Origin: CAZMGV01 sp964565925
GTDB taxonomy: Bacteria; JAGRBM01; JAHCIT01
Direction: 5' to 3'
NCBI GenBank assembly: GCA_964565925.1
Contig: CAZMGV010000002.1
Coordinates: 124,001 to 188,000, forward strand
DNA length: 64,000 nucleotides
Shown here: positions 53,604 to 60,597 of the stretch, one piece after another
How positions within the stretch are numbered: position 1 is the first letter of the stretch
Layout of the letters: the number at the start of each line of letters is the position of its first letter
Translations under genes and position numbers: made by a program
The notes under the pieces: model-generated
The model's input: only the letters and a program-made list of their open reading frames with translations
Told to the model about the DNA's origin: nothing
The model's database searches: none

Positions 53604-54561
53604 AGCAGCAAGGACCCCGGCCCAGGGCGGCGACCCCCGCGGTGCCGATCCGCGCATAGCGGTCCTGCGTGAATCGATCGCCCGCATGGTGAAGGGCAAG
53701 GACGGGATCATCGAACTCGTCGTGACGGCGCTGCTCGCCCAGGGCCATGTGCTGCTCGAAGACCTCCCCGGCGTGGGCAAGACGACGCTCGCGCAGGCGC
53801 TGGCGAAAAGTCTCGACGCCTCGTTCCGCCGGATCCAGTTTACGAGCGACCTGCTGCCCTCCGACATTCTCGGCGTCTCGATCTGGCGCGAGACCGAGCG
53901 GCGCTTCGAGCTGATCTCGGGGCCGATCTTCCACCACGTCATTCTGGCGGACGAGATCAACCGCGCCTCCCCCAAGACCCAGTCGGCGCTGCTCGAAGCC
54001 ATGAGCGAGGGGCAGGTATCGATCGAGAGCGAGACCCGCCCGCTGCCCCGGCCGTTTTTCGTGATCGCCACGCAGAACCCGTTCGAACCGCACGGCACGT
54101 TCCCGCTGCCGGAGAGCCAGCTCGACCGGTTCCTGATGCGACTGTCGATGGGCTATCCCGAATCGAACGAAGAGCGCGATATTCTGAAAGAGACGCTCGG
54201 CCACCCCGACTGGTCGACGCTGAAAACCGTCCTGAAATCGAACGACGTCGTGCAGCTCCAGGAAGCGGCCGCCGCCGTGACGGTGGAAGATTCGGTGCTG
54301 GACTACATCGTCCGGCTGGCGAACGCGACCCGCAAGGACGCGCGCCTCACGCAGGGTATTTCGCCCCGGGGCTCGCTGGCACTCAAGCGCACCGCGCAGG
54401 CGCTGGCGCTCGTGCGCGGACGGCGCTTTGTGATCCCCGACGACATCCAGGCGGTCGCCAAACCGGTGATGCTCCACCGGCTGATCGCCCGCGACCCGCG
54501 CCAGAAACCGGCCGACCTCGTGCTGGACGAGCTGATCAAGAACACGCCGGTGCCGCGATAA
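53590..54561 (+). CDS. MoxR-family AAA+ ATPase
   Basis: This 323-residue AAA+ protein has Walker A LPGVGKTTLA, Walker B HVILADEINRASPKTQ, the MoxR block ALLEAMSEGQVSIE, and sensor region FFVIATQNPFEPHGTFPLPESQLDRF. MoxR ATPases are chaperones that activate partner enzymes, usually with DUF58 and von Willebrand A proteins encoded alongside. None of those partners is present here. The start is TTG 53590, inside the end of the enoyl-CoA hydratase gene, with GAGG upstream. The coupling with a crotonase-type enzyme rather than DUF58 is unusual. Confidence 0.92.
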   Translation: MKAAEAARTPAQGGDPRGADPRIAVLRESIARMVKGKDGIIELVVTALLAQGHVLLEDLPGVGKTTLAQALAKSLDASFRRIQFTSDLLPSDILGVSIWRETERRFELISGPIFHHVILADEINRASPKTQSALLEAMSEGQVSIESETRPLPRPFFVIATQNPFEPHGTFPLPESQLDRFLMRLSMGYPESNEERDILKETLGHPDWSTLKTVLKSNDVVQLQEAAAAVTVEDSVLDYIVRLANATRKDARLTQGISPRGSLALKRTAQALALVRGRRFVIPDDIQAVAKPVMLHRLIARDPRQKPADLVLDELIKNTPVPR

Positions 54562-54592
54562 TTCTGTAGGCATATTTTCCCGACAACTGGTA

Positions 54593-54614
54593 TCCTTGCT
54601 TGATCCGGCAAGGA
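54593..54614 (+). promoter_or_regulatory. Hairpin overlapping a ribosome-binding site
   Basis: TCCTTGC (54593-54599) and GCAAGGA (54608-54614) are a perfect 7-bp stem. The 3' arm contains the AGGAG ribosome-binding site of the 54622 gene. A TTTT run follows, so it could be the moxR terminator, a translational block, or both. Confidence 0.55.
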
Positions 54615-54621
54615 GTTTTGG

Positions 54622-55152
54622 ATGCAAACCCGTCGTCTGATTTGGACAGGCTGCTTTTCGTTGTGCTTACTTTTTACCGCAATGGCTGGCCGTATTCAGG
54701 CGCGCACAAAGCCAAAGGAAAATAAAGCCATAAAAAGTCGGAATGATATAGTGTTCGATCTGCTTATTAAGGCTCAGAGGGTTCACCAAAGCCGTGACAT
54801 CAAAACGAATGATTTCGATACGGCTAAAACATATGAACTTCTGAATTCGATTCCGGACTTGCTGGAACTGCTGGATCACGACGATGACCCTTCGACCTTG
54901 GCACTTATTGTGCGTTTGCAGGATTTCTACATCGGTGAACACCCGCGTGAAGATCTGGACTGCATTGTTCTTAAAAGAGGGAAGAAAATCCTTCCCCTAC
55001 TGAAAGCGAAATTTGAAAGCGGTAAAAGGGATTGCGTGCAGAAGCTCGATGAAAAGGACACTATCTGCCTTCCCGACGATATTTATCAGTTGCTGACTAA
55101 AAATCTCATCAAGTCGCTGAAGAATGGTTCGACATGCGGTTCATACGAATGA
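54622..55152 (+). CDS. AT-rich orphan, predicted exported protein
   Basis: I do not recognise this 176-residue protein. It has a signal peptide (RRLIWTGCFSLCLLFTAMAG, cleavage near IQA|RTK) followed by a helical domain with LLNSIPDLLELLDHDDDPSTLALIVRLQDF, which resembles one HEAT-like helical pair. Four cysteines lie in the mature C-terminal half (DLDCIVL, RDCVQ, TICLPD, STCGSY), enough for two disulfides. Its codons are strongly AT-biased against the GC-rich surroundings, which suggests recent acquisition. A hairpin covers its ribosome-binding site. Confidence 0.75.
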   Translation: MQTRRLIWTGCFSLCLLFTAMAGRIQARTKPKENKAIKSRNDIVFDLLIKAQRVHQSRDIKTNDFDTAKTYELLNSIPDLLELLDHDDDPSTLALIVRLQDFYIGEHPREDLDCIVLKRGKKILPLLKAKFESGKRDCVQKLDEKDTICLPDDIYQLLTKNLIKSLKNGSTCGSYE

Positions 55153-55233
55153 CGTATAGAAATGACTTTTTTGACGTTTTTTATGGTGGATTTCTCGGAG
55201 TAAAAAGATTTCCTGCCAGACGCCGCTTCCCGT

Positions 55234-56616
55234 CTAAAACGCTTCCCGGAACCTGAGATAGACGCCGAAGTCGTCGGTGCCCTTGGCCACGTCGAGGCGC
55301 AGGTTGACGTGCTCTTTCACCGACACGGTGAACCGCAGGCCCGCGCCGACCGAATATTTCAGCCCGCCCAGATCGAAGTTGTCGATCCGGTCCGCCACTT
55401 CGCCGACACCGCCGAAGACCGACGCGCCGAGGAACACCCAGAACGGGATCCGGTATTCGCCCTGCACGACGATCTGGTGCCGGTCGATAAAACGCCCCTC
55501 GAAGATGCCCCGCAGGATATGGCTGCCGCCCAGCGCGGGCAGCGACTCCAGCGGCGCGCTGCGGTCGGAGAACCGGGCCAGCACCTGGAGCGCGAACACC
55601 TGGTCGTGGAAGGTGGAAAAGTAGCGGCGCACGTCGAAATTGTACTGCCGGAAGCCGAACTCGCCGCCCAGCTTGCGGTCGTAGAAGATCGACGAGAACC
55701 GGTAGTAGCCGCCCGTTGTCGGGAAGAAGGTGCTGTCCCGGCTGTCCCAGTAGACGGCCGGGCCCACGCCCGACACGTCGCCGCCCCGGCTGCCCGGGAC
55801 CGTGTTCGCGGCGATGAGACCCGCCGGCTCGAACTCGGTGATGTCCGTGTGGGTGAAGTCGAAATCGATACCGGCATAGAGATCGCGAAACAGGCGGCGG
55901 TAGATCTCCGCCGACAGCGACACCGATCTCGGCGTGTAGTGTTCCTGGTTCGATTTGGGGCTGCCGTTGCCGAGCCCGTAAAACCGCGTGGGGAAATCCT
56001 TGAAGCCGATCTCGCCGCGCAGCCGCCAGTTGCGGCCGTCCAGGTAGAAGTCCGGCGAGAGTCTGGTGAGGATCTGGTTGTTCTGCGTGTAGACGGCGAA
56101 CAGGTCGACGCTGGAGGTGCGCGCCCGGTCCGCCGGCGACGGCACCAGCCAGATCACCCCGAGGCCGCCGCCGAACCCGGTCTCCTTGCTGTACATGATG
56201 ACCGGCACGAACACCCAGTTGCCCCGGTGCAGGACGGAATGGGCCCGCTCCGACAGGGTACCCAGAAATCCCGGCGCGGTTTTTTCGCGGTCCGGCTTTT
56301 CGTCCGAGGGCTTTTCGTCGGCCGTTTTATTATCGGCCGTCTGGCCATCGCCCGTTTTGTCATCGCCCGGTTTATCCGGTTCGGGAACCTGCACCGCAGG
56401 GTCCGGAGCAGGCGCTTCCGTTTGTGCAGGTTCCGCCGGCACAGGTTCTGGCGGCCGGGATTCCGGCGGTACGGATTCCGCCGGCACGGATTCCGGCTGG
56501 GCGAATCCGCGAACGGGCCGGGCCGCCAGCATCATGAAAACGGCAAGAATCGTTAATCTGTACAGCGATGTTTTCAGCAAGCGCCCGATGCTGGGCGCAC
56601 CCGGGCTGAAAATCAA
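55234..56616 (-). CDS. Omp85/BamA-type surface antigen with proline-rich N-terminus
   Basis: This 460-residue protein has a signal peptide, a low-complexity Pro/Glu/Ala segment (ESVPAESVPPESRPPEP), a Lys/Asp-rich repeat (KTADEKPSDEKPD), and a C-terminal beta barrel (~125-460) typical of the bacterial surface antigen family. The barrel shows LGNGSPKSN, VYWDSRDSTFFPTTGGYYR, and GGSHILRG, matching the lid-loop RG motif. It ends in Phe, the usual signal for Bam assembly. No POTRA domains are visible, so this is a short Omp85-like barrel, not BamA itself. The start is TTG without clear ribosome-binding site, so the N-terminus is uncertain. Confidence 0.85.
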   Translation of the reverse strand: MIFSPGAPSIGRLLKTSLYRLTILAVFMMLAARPVRGFAQPESVPAESVPPESRPPEPVPAEPAQTEAPAPDPAVQVPEPDKPGDDKTGDGQTADNKTADEKPSDEKPDREKTAPGFLGTLSERAHSVLHRGNWVFVPVIMYSKETGFGGGLGVIWLVPSPADRARTSSVDLFAVYTQNNQILTRLSPDFYLDGRNWRLRGEIGFKDFPTRFYGLGNGSPKSNQEHYTPRSVSLSAEIYRRLFRDLYAGIDFDFTHTDITEFEPAGLIAANTVPGSRGGDVSGVGPAVYWDSRDSTFFPTTGGYYRFSSIFYDRKLGGEFGFRQYNFDVRRYFSTFHDQVFALQVLARFSDRSAPLESLPALGGSHILRGIFEGRFIDRHQIVVQGEYRIPFWVFLGASVFGGVGEVADRIDNFDLGGLKYSVGAGLRFTVSVKEHVNLRLDVAKGTDDFGVYLRFREAF

Positions 56617-56676
56617 TTAACGGAAGCTGCGGCATAGATCACTGACACGCCTCGCCCGCCCTCCTACAATTTCCCC

Positions 56677-57054
56677 ATGCGCGAGGTTCCCTCCAAATAC
56701 GTCTGTACCGATTCCGTGCCGGGGCTCACGGAGCGGTGGTTCACCGACGAGCGGCACGACCTGTTCGTCTGGACGGACGGCGCGGGCGAGCCGGCGCGCT
56801 TCCAGTTCTGCTACGGGCGCGGCACGGACGACGAGCAGATGATCGAGTGGCGCCGTGACGGTGGCGTCCACCACCGGAAGGTCGATGACGGCGAAACCGG
56901 CGGCCGCGCCAAGGAAAGTCCGCTGATTGTCACCAACGGGCGGTGGGACCTGATGGAAGTGCGCAAACGGCTGATCGTCGCCGCGCAGGGAATCGATCCC
57001 GTTATCAAATCCGGAATTCTGGGCGCCCTCGAAATCGCCGAACGGCGCCCCTGA
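56677..57054 (+). CDS. Conserved hypothetical protein
   Basis: This 125-residue cytoplasmic protein is not recognised. It looks like one alpha/beta domain with several tryptophans and acidic patches (RWFTDERHDLFVWTDGAGEPARFQFCYG, MIEWRRDGGVHHRKVDDGE) and a helical C-terminus (MEVRKRLIVAAQGIDPVIKSGI). No signal peptide or membrane helix is seen. It is divergent from the Omp85-type gene across 60 bases. It may be a sensor-like or ligand-binding protein, but nothing decides this. Confidence 0.65.
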   Translation: MREVPSKYVCTDSVPGLTERWFTDERHDLFVWTDGAGEPARFQFCYGRGTDDEQMIEWRRDGGVHHRKVDDGETGGRAKESPLIVTNGRWDLMEVRKRLIVAAQGIDPVIKSGILGALEIAERRP

Positions 57055-57233
57055 TAACAGATCCGCCCTTTGATAAATTCCTATCATTCTGAAGCGCCCC
57101 GCCGTGCGGTTTCGGAACAATCCCGCAGCTTCTGCGCCGGTGGCAGCGCGCAGGACCCTCGAGAGGCCCGCAAACGGCGCGGGATTCCCGTTTTTGCGGA
57201 AATGGCACGGTTCACGCATCCATCCGGGTGATT

Positions 57234-57617
57234 ATGGAAACGGCCACCCTTGCCAGTAAACGGTTCCCGGTGCTGATCGTCGACGACAACGCGTTCGTCA
57301 AAACGTTTTACGAAAAAGCGCTGAAGGAGTTCCCGCTGGAGTTTTTCCCCGCCTCCGACGGCGAGGAAGCGGTCCGCATGGCGGCCGAGACGCATCCCGC
57401 GCTCGTGCTCATGGACATCAACATGCCCCGGCTGGACGGAGTCGCCGCCACGCGCAGGATCCGCGCGACGCCGGGGCTCGAACACACGGTCGTCATCGCC
57501 GTGAGCGCCCGGATGAAGGACGCCTATACCGGCTCGGCCGAATTCACCGAATACCTGATGAAACCGCTGCCCATCGAGAAGCTCCGCGCGATGGTCCGCA
57601 AATACCTGAACCTGTAA
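57234..57617 (+). CDS. Single-domain response regulator (CheY-like)
   Basis: The 127-residue protein is one receiver domain. The acidic pocket is VDD, the phosphoacceptor Asp is in LVLMDINMPRLDG (residue 61 from this start), a conserved Ser is in IAVSAR, and Lys is in YLMKPLP. There is no output domain, so it acts through protein partners such as kinases or flagellar or signalling proteins. A GTG two codons upstream (57228) is an equally possible start. No histidine kinase lies nearby. Confidence 0.9.
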   Translation: METATLASKRFPVLIVDDNAFVKTFYEKALKEFPLEFFPASDGEEAVRMAAETHPALVLMDINMPRLDGVAATRRIRATPGLEHTVVIAVSARMKDAYTGSAEFTEYLMKPLPIEKLRAMVRKYLNL

Positions 57618-57632
57618 CGGCGGCTGAAACGG

Positions 57633-58544
57633 CTAGACCGTGCTCGCCTGCGTGCGCGTGGGGTAGAGCGCCCAGCCCGGGTGCGCCTGCGAGAGCTGTT
57701 CGTAGGCCGCACGCACGTGGGCGTCGGTCTCGAACAGGCCGAACACCGTGGGGCCGCTGCCGCTCATCATCGAGGCGCGCGCACCGGCGCCGAGCAGGGC
57801 CTTCTTGATCTCGCCGATCTCCGGCATCAGCGCGATACTCACCCGCTCCATGTCGTTGCGCAGCCAGGCGGCCGGGTCGGCGCACATGCCGCGCGCCATA
57901 TTGGCGATCCGCTTGCGGTCCTTGCGGGCGACGATCTGCGCCCGGGGTTCGGGCTTGAAACCGAGGCCCCGGTAGACGTCCGCAGTCCCCAGCGGCTTGC
58001 CGGGATTCACCAGCAGTATGGGATACGGCGGCATCCCGGCGATGGGCGAGAGTTCGTCGCCCACCCCTTCGACCAGCGACGGCCCGGCGTCCAGAAAGAA
58101 CGGCACGTCGGCGCCCACCCGGGCGGCGGCTTCAAAGAGCTGCTGTTCGTTGAGCGGCCTCCCCAGCAGTTCGTTCACGCCCAGCAGCACGCTCGCGGCG
58201 TCACTGGAACCGCCCCCCACGCCGCCGGCGACAGGCGAATGCTTCTGGATGATGATCCGCAGGCCAAAGGTGATCGTGCTGTTGCCGCGCTGCTTCTCGA
58301 ACTCGCGCACCGCCTTGTGGACCAGGTTCGACTCGTCCAGCGGCACGCCCGGGTGATCGCACCGGATCTCTATATTCCCGCCGTGGTGGTGACCCGGCTC
58401 CTTGAGCGCCACCGTGATCTCGTCGCCGGTCTCGGTGGGCACCATCACCATCACCAGCTCGTGATAGTTGTCCTCGACGCGCTTGCCGGCGACTTCCAGG
58501 TACAGGTTGATCTTGCAGGGCGCGAATAGCGTCAGCGAACTCAA
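57633..58544 (-). CDS. ispE: 4-diphosphocytidyl-2-C-methyl-D-erythritol kinase
   Basis: This 303-residue GHMP kinase has the IspE opening FAPCKINLYLEV with the catalytic Lys region, the ATP-binding loop PVAGGVGGGSSDAAS, ADVPFFLDAG containing the catalytic Asp, and the C-terminal SGSGPTVFGLF. It phosphorylates CDP-methylerythritol in the MEP isoprenoid pathway. It is the last gene of a likely minus-strand operon after an acyltransferase and an epimerase, 16 bases downstream of the latter. That links isoprenoid precursor supply with lipid modification. Confidence 0.96.
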   Translation of the reverse strand: MSSLTLFAPCKINLYLEVAGKRVEDNYHELVMVMVPTETGDEITVALKEPGHHHGGNIEIRCDHPGVPLDESNLVHKAVREFEKQRGNSTITFGLRIIIQKHSPVAGGVGGGSSDAASVLLGVNELLGRPLNEQQLFEAAARVGADVPFFLDAGPSLVEGVGDELSPIAGMPPYPILLVNPGKPLGTADVYRGLGFKPEPRAQIVARKDRKRIANMARGMCADPAAWLRNDMERVSIALMPEIGEIKKALLGAGARASMMSGSGPTVFGLFETDAHVRAAYEQLSQAHPGWALYPTRTQASTV

Positions 58545-58560
58545 ACAGACTCCGTTGTAC

Positions 58561-59556
58561 TCAGGCGAACTTGATGTGGTGCTGCGGCTCGAAGCCGAGG
58601 ATCTCTTTCGCCTTGTTCGTGTCGAGCAGGCAGGCGTATTTGACCCGGTCGATGTTCGTGCGCGGGTCGAACTTGGAGAGCCCGAGCTGCTTGGCGATAA
58701 TCCCCAGCGGCACCACCAGCGACTGCGGCACCGACACCGTGACCGCCCCGCCCAGATGCGCGAAGTCGTCCAGCGGCGCCGTCTCCTTGCCCGCGATGTT
58801 GAAAATCCCCTGCACGTTCTTGTGAATGGCGATCTGGATCGCGCGGATCACGTCCTTCACGTGGATGAGATTGACCATCGGGTTGAAGCCGTTCACCCGC
58901 AGGCAGACGGCCGATTCGAGGTAGTTGTTCATGAAGGCGTGCACGTTGCGGCCGATCGTCGCCGAGGGGCGCAGGATGACGATCTTCATCCGCTTGCTGT
59001 CCATCTTGGCGCGGCAGAGCATGTCGGCGTCCACCTGGTCTTTCAGCAGCGGGTCCACGTTCGAGTCGAAGTTGAGATCGTCCGTCTCCTTCAGCCGCAC
59101 CGAGTTGAACGGCCGGATCTTGTAGACGTTCGCCGAGCTCTTGAAAATGAACTTCTTGATCGACGGCGTCTCCAGGCACTTGTCGAGCAGGTTCTTGGTC
59201 CCCTCCACGTTCAGCTCGTGGGCCTCGCGGGTGGTGTCCTCGGGCCGGTGCATGAACGCCAGGTGGCACACCGTGTCGATTTTCTCCTCCTTGAACGCGT
59301 CGTCCAGGAAAAGGTTAGTCAGTTCGCGGGGCTTCAGGATGTTCACCTGCTTGTAGTGGAACTTCTTCGAGTTGAAGTCGTCGAAGTAGTACGGCCGCGC
59401 GTCGCGCGACACCCCCACCACCGTGTCCACCTTCTTGTCGTGCATCAGCTTCTCGGCCAGCTGGCGGCCGATCACGCTGGTGACGCCCGTAATGAGCACA
59501 TGCCGGCGGTCGCCGGAGGAGCGCCGCTTCGAATCTTCCTGTGTATCTTCGGTCAT
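58561..59556 (-). CDS. NAD-dependent epimerase/dehydratase (extended SDR) without a clear Tyr-Lys motif
   Basis: This 331-residue protein has an SDR nucleotide-binding start ITGVTSVIGRQLAEKL, then VCHLAFMH and ELNVEGTKNLLD, as in UDP-sugar epimerases. A Ser-rich strand end is seen (KSSANVY). The usual Tyr-x-x-x-Lys is not visible where expected: the aligned part reads DADMLCRAK, so Tyr is replaced. LRPSATIGRN and NLIHVKDVIRAI complete the fold. It may be catalytically altered or act by another residue. It is cotranscribed with an acyltransferase and ispE, a pattern common near lipid and polyisoprenoid genes. Confidence 0.88.
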   Translation of the reverse strand: MTEDTQEDSKRRSSGDRRHVLITGVTSVIGRQLAEKLMHDKKVDTVVGVSRDARPYYFDDFNSKKFHYKQVNILKPRELTNLFLDDAFKEEKIDTVCHLAFMHRPEDTTREAHELNVEGTKNLLDKCLETPSIKKFIFKSSANVYKIRPFNSVRLKETDDLNFDSNVDPLLKDQVDADMLCRAKMDSKRMKIVILRPSATIGRNVHAFMNNYLESAVCLRVNGFNPMVNLIHVKDVIRAIQIAIHKNVQGIFNIAGKETAPLDDFAHLGGAVTVSVPQSLVVPLGIIAKQLGLSKFDPRTNIDRVKYACLLDTNKAKEILGFEPQHHIKFA

Positions 59557-59590
59557 TTCGTCATCAACCTCTTTAGGAACCAGTCTCGAT

Positions 59591-60502
59591 TTAAGAAAAA
59601 ATGCCTTTTCGCTCGCTGAGTCCCTGCTTCACCAGGTCCTGCACCGCGTCCTGGACTTCCTGCGCCAGTTTCTTCACGACCTCGGGCCGTTTGGCGGCGT
59701 CGGGGCCGTACTCCCGCGAGAAGTCCAGCTTCTCGCCGTAACGGATATGATACTTCACGGGCAGCGGCAACAGGCCGAGCACCCCGAGCAGCGGGAAGGT
59801 CGGCGTGACGGGCAGGTAGGGGATCCCCAGGCTCTTGATCCACCGGTTCTCGATCCGGGTGAGGATCGGCGCCTGTTCTTCGGCCCCCACCACCGACGCC
59901 GGGATGATCGGCGTGCCGGTTTCGAGCGCCAGTTCCACGAACCCCACGTTGAACTGCTTGAGCCGGTAGCGCTCCTTGTACAGCTTGCCGATCCCCTTGG
60001 TGCCTTCGGGGAACACGGTCACCAGCTCCTCGCTTTTCAGCAGCGCCTCGAAGTTGCGCCGCGTCCCCACCACCTGCCCCGCGCGCGACATCCCCTGCCA
60101 GATGAACGGCAGGCTGGGGACGAAGTTGTCCACCATCGCCCGCATGGGTCTCGGGTGGTCCAGCTTCTCGATCAGGTCGCAGCCGATCATCACGCCGTCG
60201 ACGGGCAGCGAACCCGAGTGGTTGGCCGCGATAATCGTGCGGCCTTTGGCCGGCACGTTCGCGTGGCCGTCGCTCTCCACCCGGAAGTAGTTGAGATAAA
60301 AGAGCCGCGACACGAGGTAGGCGATCATCGCCGACTCGCGCTCGAACCCGAACTGGTCGTAACCGAACCCCAGGTCGTTGAACGGCATCTGGCGGAGCTT
60401 CTCCACCCGCTCCTCGCCCACAATGGATTTGGCAATACGTTCGACCAGTAACCGCTGCCGCTGATTCATTCCGTAGCAGGCCGCCGTTACAGGTATCCGC
60501 AT
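59591..60502 (-). CDS. Lysophospholipid acyltransferase family protein (NHSGxLPxDG type)
   Basis: This 303-residue protein belongs to the PlsC-like superfamily but has the variant motif NHSGSLPVDGVM, with His and Asp six residues apart instead of four, plus VTVFPEGTKGIG and FVELALETGTPIIPASVVG. The variant is common in hydrophobic-lipid acyltransferases (diacylglycerol/wax-type or dolichol-associated) found beside epimerases. The ATG at 60502 has no clear ribosome-binding site; ATG 60469 would give a protein 11 residues shorter. It heads the likely operon with the SDR and ispE. Confidence 0.87.
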   Translation of the reverse strand: MRIPVTAACYGMNQRQRLLVERIAKSIVGEERVEKLRQMPFNDLGFGYDQFGFERESAMIAYLVSRLFYLNYFRVESDGHANVPAKGRTIIAANHSGSLPVDGVMIGCDLIEKLDHPRPMRAMVDNFVPSLPFIWQGMSRAGQVVGTRRNFEALLKSEELVTVFPEGTKGIGKLYKERYRLKQFNVGFVELALETGTPIIPASVVGAEEQAPILTRIENRWIKSLGIPYLPVTPTFPLLGVLGLLPLPVKYHIRYGEKLDFSREYGPDAAKRPEVVKKLAQEVQDAVQDLVKQGLSERKGIFS

Positions 60503-60551
60503 AACCCGGAGGCGGCCCGCCCCCTTACTAAGGAGGAGTTTAGGACGGAAT

Positions 60552-60581
60552 GGGCGGGGGGCAAGAGGGGGCGGGAGGGGG
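60552..60581 (+). other. G-rich tract with G-quadruplex potential
   Basis: Thirty bases hold five runs of three or more G (3, 6, 5, 3 and 5) separated by 1-5 bases. It lies between the stop of the RCC1/PKD gene and the acyltransferase start. On the transcribed minus-strand mRNA it would be C-rich; the G-rich strand is the DNA template. Confidence 0.6.
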
Positions 60582-60597
60582 TATTTCGAGACGGGAA

